Source of the DNA: Cellvibrionaceae bacterium
GTDB lineage: Bacteria > Pseudomonadota > Gammaproteobacteria > Pseudomonadales > Cellvibrionaceae
Assembly (NCBI GenBank): GCA_021151825.1
Contig: JAGKWQ010000006.1
Coordinates: 372,001 to 436,000 of the forward strand
Length of the DNA stretch: 64,000 nucleotides
Direction: 5' to 3'
A program made the position numbers and the translations under genes. Of the stretch, positions 9,701 to 18,837 are shown one piece after another (within the stretch, counting starts at the first letter, position 1; each line of letters starts with the position of its first letter). The notes beneath the pieces were generated by a model, which was given only the letters and a program-made list of their open reading frames with translations, searched no databases and had not been told where the DNA came from.

Positions 9701-10729
9701 ATGTATCACCATATTCGCGATTTATTATTCCGCCTGGATGCTGAAACCTCCCATGAACTGAGTCTGGATATGCTGGGTGCCGCCGAGCGCTTGCATCTGT
9801 TGGGGCTGTTTACCAAGCCTGTTCCAAGCAATCCTGTGAACCTTTGGGGGCTAAGGTTTGATAATCCGGTAGGTCTTGCGGCCGGCCTGGATAAAAATGG
9901 CGACTACTTTAATGCACTCGGTGCATTAGGGTTTGGTTTTGTCGAGATAGGAACCATCACTCCGCGTCCACAGCCGGGTAATCCGCAGCCGCGTTTGTTT
10001 CGCGTCCCGGAAGCTCAGGGCATTATCAATCGCATGGGGTTCAACAATAAAGGTGTAGATCATCTTGTCGCGCAGGTTAAAAAACGCCGTTACAACGGTG
10101 TACTGGGTATCAATATCGGCAAGAACGCAACGACGCCGGTAGAAAATGCAGTCGACGATTATTTGATCTGCTTGCGTAAAGTCTATGAATACGCAGATTA
10201 CATCACCGTCAATATTTCTTCTCCCAACACACCCGGCCTGCGTAATTTGCAATTTGGCGATTCCCTGTCACAGTTGTTGGCGCCGCTGAAAAAAGAGCAG
10301 GGCATATTGCAGCAGGCGACTGGCAAGCAAGTACCGCTGTTGGTGAAAATCGCTCCGGATATGGACGAAGGCGAAATCGCCCAGGTTGCTGGTGTATTGA
10401 TTCAGGAAGGAATGGATGGCGTTATCGCAACCAATACTACTGTTAGCCGGGTAGGTGTTGAGGAATACGAAAACGGTAGCGAAACGGGTGGCTTGAGTGG
10501 CTTACCTGTGCGCGATAAAAGTACCTGGGTGATTCGTACCCTTAATACCTGCCTGGGTGGGAAATTACCGATTATCGGTGTGGGCGGTATTTTTGATGCG
10601 GCCAGTGCTGCCGATAAAATCCGTGCCGGTGCCAGCCTGGTGCAGGTGTATAGCGGGTTTATCTACGAAGGTCCGGCGCTGGTTCACGCTGCTGCACAAG
10701 GTGTTGCCAGTTACCAAAAAGGCATCTGA
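9701..10729 (+). CDS. pyrD: Dihydroorotate dehydrogenase (quinone), class 2
   Basis: The 342-aa enzyme oxidises dihydroorotate to orotate in pyrimidine synthesis and passes electrons to the quinone pool at the inner membrane. Visible motifs are the N-terminal amphipathic helix of class 2 enzymes (residues 1-30), the FMN-binding GLAAGLDKNGD near 65, the NRMGFNNKG segment, the catalytic-serine loop NISSPNTPGLR near 172 and the C-terminal phosphate-binding IIGVGGIFDAASAADKI. Length is normal for the class. The gene ends before a strong hairpin at 10801. pyrB, another gene of the pathway, lies 28 kb away and is not linked. Confidence 0.98.
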   Translation: MYHHIRDLLFRLDAETSHELSLDMLGAAERLHLLGLFTKPVPSNPVNLWGLRFDNPVGLAAGLDKNGDYFNALGALGFGFVEIGTITPRPQPGNPQPRLFRVPEAQGIINRMGFNNKGVDHLVAQVKKRRYNGVLGINIGKNATTPVENAVDDYLICLRKVYEYADYITVNISSPNTPGLRNLQFGDSLSQLLAPLKKEQGILQQATGKQVPLLVKIAPDMDEGEIAQVAGVLIQEGMDGVIATNTTVSRVGVEEYENGSETGGLSGLPVRDKSTWVIRTLNTCLGGKLPIIGVGGIFDAASAADKIRAGASLVQVYSGFIYEGPALVHAAAQGVASYQKGI

Positions 10730-10800
10730 GTTTAAGAAGCGTGGTTGTACGATTCTTCTTGTGAAGGTCTCTCGTTTTTTAAAGGCATTAAGAATGGCGA

Positions 10801-10823
10801 AGCCCGCATTAGCGGGCTTATTT
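10801..10823. terminator. Bidirectional terminator between pyrD and rmf
   Basis: AGCCCGC at 10801-10807 pairs with GCGGGCT at 10812-10818 around a four-base loop, followed by TATTT on the plus strand. It lies between the convergent pyrD and rmf genes and can serve both. Confidence 0.75.
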
Positions 10824-10872
10824 CATTCAAAATGATGATGTAAAAAAAGGAATTCTGTTGGTCTTACGGAAA

Positions 10873-11097
10873 TTAGCCACTCATGGTCATTGGGCTAAAG
10901 TTGCTGATTTTTTGAACCTGAGCCAAACGGCTATAGCCATCCCACTGGTCCATGCGCGATTCGCGCCAGCCATTAAGCCATTGCTGGCGGGCCTGGCCGG
11001 ACTCATGGGGGCAAAGGCTTTTAGAACGCCCATCAATACCTGCTTGATACCCTTTAACAAATGCGCGTTCTGTTTGGTCACGTTTTTGACGTTTCAT
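10873..11097 (-). CDS. rmf: Ribosome modulation factor
   Basis: The 74-aa basic protein begins MKRQKRDQTERAFVKGYQAG and continues through GRSKSLCP and the RQQWLNGWRESR segment, which match ribosome modulation factor closely. RMF binds 70S ribosomes in stationary phase or starvation and drives formation of inactive 100S dimers. The last 18 or so residues extend beyond the E. coli protein (55 aa). GAGGTG lies upstream of the ATG at good spacing. It is convergent with pyrD. The upstream 250-bp region, shared with rlmKL, contains an AGGTG-TTG-CACCT dyad near 11153-11165 that could be regulatory. Confidence 0.93.
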   Translation of the reverse strand: MKRQKRDQTERAFVKGYQAGIDGRSKSLCPHESGQARQQWLNGWRESRMDQWDGYSRLAQVQKISNFSPMTMSG

Positions 11098-11347
11098 CAG
11101 TTATTGCACCTCTAGTTTGTGGATTATCGTTGAAGCGGTCTAGCGATGGTTTTAGGTGTTGCACCTCCTTCTCTTCGGGGACAGGTTTTGGGAGTACACC
11201 AGATTTAACCGGTGCCGTGAACGATTAAATTCTTATACCTGAGCCATTCTATATGGCATATCGGCCTAGCAGCTTTATTTGACAATATTATGAACGTCAC
11301 CTTTGTTTAGTCAGGCGCCATTCATGAAAGTTCACTCTGGAATAGAA

Positions 11348-13603
11348 ATGATTCATCAATACTTTGCCACCTGCCCAAAAGGTCTGGAAGGCTTGCTTAA
11401 TACCGAACTCCAGCAACTTGGGGCCGATGATATTCGCGAAACTGTAGCCGGTGTTTATTTTTCTGGCGATATAACAATGGCTTATCGCGCCTGCTTGTGG
11501 TCGCGGCTGGCTAACAAGATTCTGCTGCCTCTGGCCAGCTTTGAGGCTGAGTCCCAGGAAGCACTCTACGATGGTGTACGTGAAATTCGCTGGGAAGAGC
11601 ATCTGAGCCCAAGTGGCAGCTTGCTGGTGGATTTTATCGGGACCAACGATACCATCCGCAATACTCAGTTTGGCGCTCTCAAGGTGAAGGATGCCATTGT
11701 CGATTGCTTGCGCGACTTTAGTGGTGAACGGCCTTCCGTTGCCAAACGCGATCCGGATTTGCGCGTGAATGTGCGTCTTGCCAAAAATAAAGCGATTGTC
11801 AGTATCGATCTGTCGGGCGACAGTCTCCATCGCCGTGGTTATCGTGTAAAGCAGGGTAGTGCGCCCATGAAGGAAAACCTGGCGGCAGGTATTTTGATTC
11901 GCGCCGGTTGGCCGGAAATTGCCGCGCAAGGTGGTGCGTTGCTGGATCCCATGTGTGGTTCGGGCACGATTCTGGTTGAAGCAGCACTCATTGCTGCTGA
12001 TATAGCCCCGGGATTATTGCGTGGCAGTTTTGGTTTCGAGCGTTGGTTGAATCATCGCAACGATATTTGGCTGGAATTGCGTGAAGAGGCGTTTGCGCGC
12101 AAAAAAGCCGGGTTGGAAAAAGAAAATCTACCCGAGATTCGCGGTTACGATGCCGATGTGAAAGTGATTCGCGCTGCAGAAGAAAATATTGTCAGCGCCG
12201 AATTGGATCACTGGTTGCGTGTCAGTCGCAAAGAGTTAAAAGATTTTGTAAAACCCACGCATAAAACCATGGATTTCGGATTGGTTATTAGCAATCCGCC
12301 GTACGGTGAGCGATTGGGGGAAATTGAGTCCTTGAAATTATTGTATGCCCATATGGGCGAGCGGTTGCGCAATGAATTCCAGGGTTGGCGTGCGGGTGTG
12401 TTTACCGGCAATCCCGAGCTTGGCAAACAAATGGGGTTGCGCGCGGATAAAAAATACAAGTTTTTTAACGGCACTATCGCCAGCGAATTGTTGATGTTCA
12501 CTATTAGCAGTGAAGCGTTTGTGCAAAGCCGTGTTGAGCAGGATGCGCGCTTTAGCAAAGATGATGAAAAGCGCAAAGCAGCTGAGCAAAAAGTAAAAGT
12601 TGAAAATAAAAAAGAACGGGAAGCTGCATTAAGTAATGGTGCGCAGATGTTAGTGAACCGTCTGCAAAAAAATCTTAAACAATTGGAAAAGTGGGCGAAG
12701 AAAAACGATATCAGTTGCTATCGTTTATACGATGCTGATATGCCGGAATATTCAGCTGCAATTGATATTTACCGTGGCCAAACCCAACCCAATCGCGCGT
12801 CACAGTTATATGCCCATGTGCAGGAATATGCAGCACCGAAATCTGTTGATGAAGAACGTGCAGCAGCGCGCTTTGCGGAAATTGAACAGGCGGTGCCGTT
12901 TGCGTTGGATATTCCCGACGCAAATATCAGTTACAAACAACGCCGCCGCAATAAAGGTAGCAGCCAATACGAAAAACTGAGTGAGCGCCCAACGGGCGAT
13001 TTATTCAGCGTGCAGGAAGGTCAGGCCAAATTGCATATCAATATGTGGCAATACCTGGATACCGGTTTATTCCTGGATCATCGCCCGGTGCGGTTGATGA
13101 TTGCAGAATTGGCAAAAGACAAGCGCTTTTTAAATCTGTTCTGCTATACCGCTACTGCAAGTGTGCACGCTGCAATGGCGGGTGCGCGTTACACAGTGAG
13201 CGTGGATATGTCCAACACCTACCTGAATTGGGCTCGCAAAAATTTTGCATTGAATGGTTTGAGTGAATCGCGCAACCGTTTAGAGCAAGCGGATTGTTTG
13301 AAATGGCTGGAAGAAAATGACCAGCAATACGATTTGATCTTGCTTGATCCGCCTAGCTTCTCCAACTCCAAACGTATGGAAGATGTATTGGATGTACAGC
13401 GCGATCATGTAGGTATGATCCACAACGCCATGCGCTCACTTGCAGAAGGTGGAACGTTAATTTTCTCCAATAACTTGCGCAGTTTTAAACTGGATAATGA
13501 AGCGCTGAGTGCATACACAATTAAAGACATCAGTGCGCGTACTATCGATGAAGATTTCAAACGCAATCCCAAGATTCATCAGTGTTGGTTGATTACGCAT
13601 TAA
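11348..13603 (+). CDS. rlmL: Bifunctional 23S rRNA methyltransferase RlmKL (m2G2445 and m7G2069)
   Basis: A fusion protein of about 751 aa. The N-terminal RlmL half has a ferredoxin-like and THUMP region (about 1-155), the SAM-binding DPMCGSGTILVEAA, and the N2-guanine methyltransferase motif NPPYGER near 315. The C-terminal RlmK half has LNLFCYTATASVHAA and DPPSFSNSK. Both halves modify helix 74 region guanines of 23S rRNA during large-subunit assembly. The start at 11348 gives MIHQYFATCPKGLEGLL, the family N-terminus; TTG 11303 and ATG 11324 are in frame upstream. A charged, lysine-rich linker (about 390-440) joins the halves. Confidence 0.96.
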   Translation: MIHQYFATCPKGLEGLLNTELQQLGADDIRETVAGVYFSGDITMAYRACLWSRLANKILLPLASFEAESQEALYDGVREIRWEEHLSPSGSLLVDFIGTNDTIRNTQFGALKVKDAIVDCLRDFSGERPSVAKRDPDLRVNVRLAKNKAIVSIDLSGDSLHRRGYRVKQGSAPMKENLAAGILIRAGWPEIAAQGGALLDPMCGSGTILVEAALIAADIAPGLLRGSFGFERWLNHRNDIWLELREEAFARKKAGLEKENLPEIRGYDADVKVIRAAEENIVSAELDHWLRVSRKELKDFVKPTHKTMDFGLVISNPPYGERLGEIESLKLLYAHMGERLRNEFQGWRAGVFTGNPELGKQMGLRADKKYKFFNGTIASELLMFTISSEAFVQSRVEQDARFSKDDEKRKAAEQKVKVENKKEREAALSNGAQMLVNRLQKNLKQLEKWAKKNDISCYRLYDADMPEYSAAIDIYRGQTQPNRASQLYAHVQEYAAPKSVDEERAAARFAEIEQAVPFALDIPDANISYKQRRRNKGSSQYEKLSERPTGDLFSVQEGQAKLHINMWQYLDTGLFLDHRPVRLMIAELAKDKRFLNLFCYTATASVHAAMAGARYTVSVDMSNTYLNWARKNFALNGLSESRNRLEQADCLKWLEENDQQYDLILLDPPSFSNSKRMEDVLDVQRDHVGMIHNAMRSLAEGGTLIFSNNLRSFKLDNEALSAYTIKDISARTIDEDFKRNPKIHQCWLITH

Positions 13604-13632
13604 ACAATTACAGGCCGCTTTGAAAGGGTTTG

Positions 13633-13657
13633 TATTCATTAATGTTAAATATGAATA
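13633..13657. promoter_or_regulatory. Dyad operator upstream of the parDE-like pair
   Basis: TATTCAT (13633-13639) and ATGAATA (13651-13657) form a perfect inverted repeat with centres 18 bp apart, ending 13 bp before the antitoxin start. Antitoxins with a ribbon-helix-helix domain normally repress their own promoter through such a dyad, so this is the likely operator; that use is inferred. Confidence 0.5.
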
Positions 13658-13670
13658 GTTGGGGGGGCGT

Positions 13671-13919
13671 ATGGTCACTACCAGCCTGAGCCTGGGTGAG
13701 CATTGGGAAGTTTTTATCAAAAATGAGATTGCCAGCGGACGTTATGGTTCTGCTAGTGAAGTAGTGCGTGATGCTTTACGTACACTTGAGGGGCGGAAGC
13801 AGAAGATGGAGGCGTTGAGAACACACCTTGCTCAAGGTGCGCAGCAGGCGGACCAAGGCCAATTTGTTGATAATTTTTCCGTAGGTGCATTGATTGATGA
13901 ATTGGATAGGGATAATTGA
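13671..13919 (+). CDS. ParD-like ribbon-helix-helix antitoxin
   Basis: The 82-aa protein begins with the short strand VTTSLSLGEHWEVFI and the helices NEIASGRYGSASEVVRDALR, a ParD/CopG-type DNA-binding and dimerisation domain. It ends in a charged, probably flexible tail (residues 55-82) of the kind that wraps the toxin. It should neutralise the product of the next gene and repress the operon. ATG 13671 follows a G-rich stretch (GGGGGGGCGT) that can act as ribosome site; an upstream in-frame start at 13659 would add four residues. The toxin gene begins 12 bp after its stop. Confidence 0.88.
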   Translation: MVTTSLSLGEHWEVFIKNEIASGRYGSASEVVRDALRTLEGRKQKMEALRTHLAQGAQQADQGQFVDNFSVGALIDELDRDN

Positions 13920-13931
13920 TAAGGGCATTTA

Positions 13932-14234
13932 ATGAAGAAATATCGGGTAACTCCCCGTGCCAGGGATGATTTGAAAAGTGTCGCGCTATATACCCAGCAT
14001 CAATGGGGTAAATCACAACGTGATAAATATCCTGGACTGCTTGAGCCGCGGTTCGAATGGCTTGCTGAACATCCATTGTCAGGAAAAAATAGAAAAGATA
14101 TTTGTGCTGGTTATTACTCATTTCCGCACGGTGAGCATTTGGTGTTTTATCGACTTAGTACAGGGATAGTTGACGTTATTAGTGTGTTACATCAGGATAT
14201 GGATGTGGAATATTATTTTAATACTTGGCATTGA
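13932..14234 (+). CDS. ParE/RelE-superfamily toxin
   Basis: A 100-aa basic protein with the ParE layout: a first strand KYRVTPRARDDL, two helices (SVALYTQHQWGKSQRDKY, LEPRFEWLAEHP), and a beta sheet containing GYYSFPHGEHLVFYRL and VDVISVLHQDMD. ParE toxins poison DNA gyrase, while related RelE toxins cut mRNA; the VLHQDMD ending is the ParE form. It follows the antitoxin by 12 bp, as expected for a coupled pair. No mobile-element genes surround the pair, so it appears to be a chromosomal solitary system. Confidence 0.87.
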   Translation: MKKYRVTPRARDDLKSVALYTQHQWGKSQRDKYPGLLEPRFEWLAEHPLSGKNRKDICAGYYSFPHGEHLVFYRLSTGIVDVISVLHQDMDVEYYFNTWH

Positions 14235-14236
14235 TA

Positions 14237-15109
14237 ATGTTGCGGCTAATTAAAATGAAAATATTATTTTTTTATGTCGCATTTCTTCTTTTTATTTCCA
14301 ATACTGCAAATGCAGATCAATTCTGCTTCGCCCTCGCTGAAACCTACTACGAACAAGTGTATTGCCAGCTTCAGGCAAAAGCGCAAACCAAAAATTTACC
14401 CTCGTTTAATCAATTCAAAAAAAATAACGAACAGGTGCAGGCATCGCTGCTAAAACGGTCAGCCGAGAGAAATGGTATTAAATTACCCTTGCCAATGAAA
14501 AAGCCTCCCGTAGCGATAGAAAACAAATTGGCAGTTATGGAAGCCGGCGTAGCTACAAAAGCCAAGCCTGCCGTTGCGGAAAGATCACCGGTTCAAACGA
14601 GTAGAGCTGAACCTATAGCTACTATTCAACGTACTGTTCCGATAGTCGAAAATATTTTTGGCTGCGAGTTGATGTCCAAACAGTTGAAATGCGGCAATGG
14701 TGCTTTTGTATTAGTCGGCAATAAATCGAATCAGCGTCTCGCCAAATCCGCATTGGCGACTGAAAATAAAATGGATTTACCTGTTTATAAAGACGGTGCA
14801 ACCAATCAGTATTTAACGCGCGCCTACCAGCAATACATTGTCAAAATGTGTGAGATAGGTTTGTGCGGAGTTACTATGACTTATGGAAAATTTACTTATC
14901 TTTATCAGGATATCAACAGCAAGGGCTTGGACTTTGCCCAGCGTTTTGAAACTATGTATAGCTTCCTGAAAAAAGATAAAGCCAGCATGGGTGTGAGTGA
15001 GTCGACTGCAATACCACAAGGGTTGGTTGCAGGTGATTGCAGTCCGCTGGATAATACCTTTTATGTTTGTGAAAAACAGGGGCGAAATTTTATTTTTGCC
15101 CGGCAGTAA
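14237..15109 (+). CDS. Secreted or periplasmic protein of unknown function
   Basis: I do not recognise this protein. A signal peptide is clear (basic start, hydrophobic IKMKILFFYVAFLLFI, cleavage near SNTANA-DQF). The mature part opens with DQFCFALAETYYEQVYCQLQ, has a linker rich in Ala, Lys and Pro (about 85-130), and a C-terminal domain with cysteines in FGCELMSKQLKCGNG, VKMCEIGLCGVTM, GDCSPL and YVCEKQGR. The even number of cysteines suggests disulfides in the periplasm. ATG 14237 begins directly after the toxin stop; ATG 14255 is an alternative that leaves a shorter signal peptide. It precedes msrP by 56 bp on the same strand but no link is evident. Confidence 0.7.
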   Translation: MLRLIKMKILFFYVAFLLFISNTANADQFCFALAETYYEQVYCQLQAKAQTKNLPSFNQFKKNNEQVQASLLKRSAERNGIKLPLPMKKPPVAIENKLAVMEAGVATKAKPAVAERSPVQTSRAEPIATIQRTVPIVENIFGCELMSKQLKCGNGAFVLVGNKSNQRLAKSALATENKMDLPVYKDGATNQYLTRAYQQYIVKMCEIGLCGVTMTYGKFTYLYQDINSKGLDFAQRFETMYSFLKKDKASMGVSESTAIPQGLVAGDCSPLDNTFYVCEKQGRNFIFARQ

Positions 15110-15165
15110 CAAATTTCATCGGGCTGAGTCTATAGCTCATCTTGTTAGTGCAATGTGAGGTCATC

Positions 15166-16173
15166 ATGCTAATTAAAAGATTCTCTGATATTCCTTCTTC
15201 TGAAATAACTCCCGAAAGTATCTACAATACCCGTCGCGAATTTATGCGCGGTACTATGAGTGCTGCAGCATTGGGTGTTGGTATGGTAACGGCGCCGGGT
15301 TTAATGGCGGCGCCAAGTCAAATAGTGGATAAGGATTTGCCGGGCCCTGATTGGTTAAAACAACAAATTGCGGCTGCAAAAACCAACTCGGAAAAAATCA
15401 GCGAAAACCTTACTCCCTATGAGCATGTGACTGGTTATAACAATTTTTACGAATACGGTTACGACAAAACGGATCCAGCTGCGAAATCCCATGTGCTTAA
15501 ACCGCATCCCTGGTCGGTGGAAATTGCGGGCGAGGTTGCCAAGCCCGGCACTTACACGCTGGAAGATTTATTGAAAGGGGTCAATCTGGAAGAGCGTATC
15601 TATCGCCTGCGCTGCGTGGAAGCCTGGTCCATGGTTGTGCCCTGGATTGGTTTTCCGTTAGCGGATTTAATTAAACGCTTTGAGCCAACTGGCAACGCTA
15701 AATTTGTTTCTTTCACTACGTTAAAGCGCCCGTCAGAAATGCCCGGTCAAAAAAGCTCGTTTAGCACCATTGATTGGCCATACCGCGAAGGTTTGCGTAT
15801 GGATGAGGCGATGCATCCACTAACCATTCTTGCTGTAGGCTTGTACGGAAAAGTTTTACCTAATCAAAACGGCGCACCCTTGCGTCTGGTTGTGCCGTGG
15901 AAATACGGATTCAAATATATTAAATCCATTGTGAAAATTGAATTTACTGAAAAGCAACCCAAAACCACCTGGAGCATGATTGCACCGGATGAATACGGTT
16001 TTTATGCAAATGTAAATCCAAAGGTTAGTCACCCGCGTTGGAGCCAGGCAGAAGAGCGTCGTTTGCCGAGCGGTTTGTTAAGGCCCAATATTGTTCCAAC
16101 GCAAATGTTTAACGGTTATGCCGAACAAGTTGCGCATCTTTATAAAGAGATGGATTTACGTAAATACTATTAA
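15166..16173 (+). CDS. msrP: Protein-methionine-sulfoxide reductase catalytic subunit MsrP
   Basis: The 335-aa molybdoenzyme has a Tat signal (NTRREFMRGTMSAAALG) near residues 24-40 and the sulfite-oxidase fold. The cysteine that ligates molybdopterin lies in YRLRCVEAWSM, and the motif PWKYGFKYIKSIVKIEF is typical of MsrP (formerly YedY). It reduces oxidised methionine in periplasmic proteins using electrons from the membrane haem protein MsrQ, encoded 62 bp downstream. ATG 15166 has GAGG upstream; the frame is open to 15142 but that extension lacks support. Confidence 0.96.
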   Translation: MLIKRFSDIPSSEITPESIYNTRREFMRGTMSAAALGVGMVTAPGLMAAPSQIVDKDLPGPDWLKQQIAAAKTNSEKISENLTPYEHVTGYNNFYEYGYDKTDPAAKSHVLKPHPWSVEIAGEVAKPGTYTLEDLLKGVNLEERIYRLRCVEAWSMVVPWIGFPLADLIKRFEPTGNAKFVSFTTLKRPSEMPGQKSSFSTIDWPYREGLRMDEAMHPLTILAVGLYGKVLPNQNGAPLRLVVPWKYGFKYIKSIVKIEFTEKQPKTTWSMIAPDEYGFYANVNPKVSHPRWSQAEERRLPSGLLRPNIVPTQMFNGYAEQVAHLYKEMDLRKYY

Positions 16174-16235
16174 TATCGAGCAGTGCGGATATTTGCAAAA
16201 TATCCGCCGTAATCCTATTTGCTGGATGAAATACA

Positions 16236-16832
16236 ATGTCTGTTCTTTGGCGAAGAGTCCTGATTTTCTTTCTCGCGTTAATTCCGCTGGTTTTTATAAT
16301 TTATAAAACTCTCACCAACCAATTAGGTGCAGATCCAGCCAAAACCATTGTTCTTTTTACTGGTGAGTGGGCAATTTATTTTTTATTTATCACACTTGCG
16401 GTTACCCCTTTGCGTCGATTAATCCATGTCGATAGATTTCATTTTCGCTGGTTGCAAGTACATCGGCGTATGCTGGGGCTATTCACATTGTTTTATGCGC
16501 TGTTGCACGTGATGGCATTCCTTGTATTTATTTTGGGGCTGGATTTAACTCGCTTTGGTAAAGAGTTGGTTGAACGACCTTATATTCTTGTCACTATTCC
16601 TGCGGTAATTTTGCTGATCGTGTTAGGGATGACATCGACTAAAGCGATGATGCTCCGCTTGGGGAAAAACTGGATCAGATTACATAAAGGCATTTACCTG
16701 ATTGCTGTATTAGCATGGCTTCACGTGTTTATGCAGGTAAGGTCGAGTTATTTTGACGCAGTCATTTTTGGCGGTATTTTATTATGGCTTCTGGGTATTA
16801 GAGTGTATTGGTATTTCCAGAAGCCAAAATAA
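16236..16832 (+). CDS. msrQ: Haem-binding membrane subunit MsrQ
   Basis: The 198-aa protein has five to six transmembrane helices in the ferric-reductase-like fold. Histidines in the membrane that probably ligate haem are seen in LQVHRRMLGLF, ALLHVMAF, IRLHKGIYL and LAWLHVF. It takes electrons from the quinone pool or flavin reductase and passes them to MsrP. It directly follows msrP and ends 6 bp from the convergent chitinase-like gene; I see no hairpin between the two. Confidence 0.94.
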   Translation: MSVLWRRVLIFFLALIPLVFIIYKTLTNQLGADPAKTIVLFTGEWAIYFLFITLAVTPLRRLIHVDRFHFRWLQVHRRMLGLFTLFYALLHVMAFLVFILGLDLTRFGKELVERPYILVTIPAVILLIVLGMTSTKAMMLRLGKNWIRLHKGIYLIAVLAWLHVFMQVRSSYFDAVIFGGILLWLLGIRVYWYFQKPK

Positions 16833-16838
16833 TCGTGA

Positions 16839-17918
16839 TTAATTGCAAACAAAACTTGCTGGCTGGTTCCAAAGTGCTTCGGTCATCGCTGTTAATAACG
16901 AGTTTGCGCCTTGAGTATCTTCCGATAATTCCCAGGTCATAATGCCGCCATAATTGCGCGCCAGTTGTGCTTTCTGGCGAATGGTTTGAATACCGTTCCA
17001 ATAATCGGTGCCGTCAGTATCGCGGCAAGCGTTAGCACTATTTTCTTCGACTTTGGTTTTATAGGCGGACCAACTCGGACGAGCGTAATAAGGAACACCC
17101 AATACCAGTTTATGTTTTGGCAAGCCGCGCGCAGACCAATAAGCAATCGATGCTTCCGCGTAAGAGTAGGGCGAGTGGTCACCACTATTTTTGTCGTAGG
17201 CCATGAGATTTAGGAAGTCGACATAATTAAAAACCTCAGCGACCACGCCGTTTCCGGTATTGCCTGATGCAATAACGGCAGCGGTTAATAATTTGTTATC
17301 GCTGTGCATCGCTTCCGCCAGTTGGGCCATTAACAAACGAAAATTTTCTGCCTCGCTACCGGGGTTAGGGTATTCCCAATCAATATCGATACCATCCAAT
17401 TGATAGGTATCGACCAATTCAATAACTTCCTGCGTAAAACGGTTTCTACCTTCTTCTGTTTTAGCAAAGGCAACAAAAGCACTGTCATCGCCATCATTCC
17501 AGCCTCCCACTGAAACTACCACCTTAACGCCATTTGCATGCGCATTGCTGACGATGGTTTGCAACAGCTGTGGTTCGGGCAAGCTTTGTAAACTGCCATC
17601 AGCATTTGGCAGCACAAACGCGTAATTGATATGGGTTAATTTGCTGTATTGAATTTCAGCAGCGGATGTGGACCATGAAGGCGTATAACCTACCACTTTT
17701 AGTGTTGCGGTTTCTGCGGTCGATGAAGAGGAATGGCTTGATGATGAAATCGCACTACTTTGCACGGAGCTGGAGATTACACTGGATGCTGATTTGTCTG
17801 AGCTGGAGGGTAGGGCAGAAGTACTGCCTGGAACATTATTTGAGTTACCACCACCTCCGCCACCGCAAGCCGTTATTGAACCGATTAATAGCAATATCAA
17901 GGAGGTTGTTGTTTTCAT
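16839..17918 (-). CDS. GH18 chitinase-like lipoprotein
   Basis: The 359-aa protein starts with a lipoprotein signal (ITAC, Cys18), a run of glycines, and a poly-serine linker at about 31-68, followed by a glycoside hydrolase family 18 barrel. The GH18 signature DGIDIDWEYP is intact at 175-184 with the acid/base Glu at 182, and VVSVGGWN at about 134-141 is the second conserved strand. It should cleave beta-1,4-GlcNAc polymers such as chitin, tethered to the cell surface or outer membrane. The substrate cannot be settled from sequence; endo-N-acetylglucosaminidase activity is possible. The serine linker is a feature of Cellvibrio-type secreted enzymes. Confidence 0.92.
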   Translation of the reverse strand: MKTTTSLILLLIGSITACGGGGGGNSNNVPGSTSALPSSSDKSASSVISSSVQSSAISSSSHSSSSTAETATLKVVGYTPSWSTSAAEIQYSKLTHINYAFVLPNADGSLQSLPEPQLLQTIVSNAHANGVKVVVSVGGWNDGDDSAFVAFAKTEEGRNRFTQEVIELVDTYQLDGIDIDWEYPNPGSEAENFRLLMAQLAEAMHSDNKLLTAAVIASGNTGNGVVAEVFNYVDFLNLMAYDKNSGDHSPYSYAEASIAYWSARGLPKHKLVLGVPYYARPSWSAYKTKVEENSANACRDTDGTDYWNGIQTIRQKAQLARNYGGIMTWELSEDTQGANSLLTAMTEALWNQPASFVCN

Positions 17919-18111
17919 TCTCTCAATCCACTTTTGTTTGGTATAAATAGTTATTTTTTTGGAGCAGTTTCCGGCTTTTTATAACTTCATTTGGTTGATC
18001 GCGGTAATCTGTTCCAGAGTGGTTGATATATAGCGCCCCTGCGGAGAGGTAAACATCGGTTTTACGTTTTTTAACCGGTAACGGGTAAATTAATAGTGAT
18101 AAATCTTTTAA

Positions 18112-18837
18112 TTAAATGCTTAACAAGTTTTTAAGATCTATTGCTTGCCGCCTTGATACTTCAATTTCATAACCGTTATCCAGAGTCAGGATAAAACCAT
18201 CATGAATAGCTTCATCAATTGAACGAATGGCCTGCAGGTTAACAATATATTGGCGGTTGGCCCGGAAGAAAAATTTTCGGGGCAAACGTTCTTCGATGTT
18301 ATTCAGCGACTTCTTAATAAACGTGGATTTGTCACCAAAGAAAATCCGCACATGATTTTTACAGCTTTCAAAATAACGAATGGATTCCAGAGTAATCAAA
18401 TGGCAGTGATCGCCGTCTTTGACAAAAATCTTATGGTTCATTTCTAATGTTTGCCTGGATTCAACTTCCTGCTTGTCTGTGGAAAGCTGCAATTTGGCAA
18501 TAGCTTGATCCAGCCGTTCGTGGCTAATCGGTTTAAGCAAGTAATCAATGGTGTGATAGTCGAATGACTTGATGGCATATTCAGAATAAGCGGTAGTGAA
18601 AATAATTCTAGGGTTGTAGTCCAGTTTTTCCAGCAAATCAAAGCCTGTCTCGCCAGGCATATGGATGTCCAGAAAAATTACATCAGGCTGTGTTTGTTCA
18701 ATTAACAATAACGCACTAGCAGGGTGATCAGCCTCACCGATAACATCCAGCTCGGGATAGTTTTTTAACATACGAACTAATCCTTCACGTGCGATGCGGG
18801 AATCTTCAACAACTAATGCTTTCATAAGGCTATTCAT
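18112..18837 (-). CDS. LytTR-family response regulator
   Basis: The 241-aa protein has a receiver domain (acidic pair in VVEDSRIAREG, phosphoacceptor Asp57 in DVIFLDIHMPG, Lys in LLKPISHERLD) and a C-terminal LytTR DNA-binding domain (about 135-240; KIFVKDGDHCHLI and FFRANRQYIVNLQAI). It is the output half of a LytS/LytR-type two-component system. Its start overlaps the end of the kinase gene by 8 bp, which indicates coupled translation. Its targets cannot be read from the sequence; the serine hydrolase gene two places upstream is a candidate. Confidence 0.95.
   Translation of the reverse strand: MNSLMKALVVEDSRIAREGLVRMLKNYPELDVIGEADHPASALLLIEQTQPDVIFLDIHMPGETGFDLLEKLDYNPRIIFTTAYSEYAIKSFDYHTIDYLLKPISHERLDQAIAKLQLSTDKQEVESRQTLEMNHKIFVKDGDHCHLITLESIRYFESCKNHVRIFFGDKSTFIKKSLNNIEERLPRKFFFRANRQYIVNLQAIRSIDEAIHDGFILTLDNGYEIEVSRRQAIDLKNLLSI

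Noticed and set aside
10858..11115. Plus-strand 85-codon frame
   Set aside because: Antisense to rmf, which is recognised with confidence.
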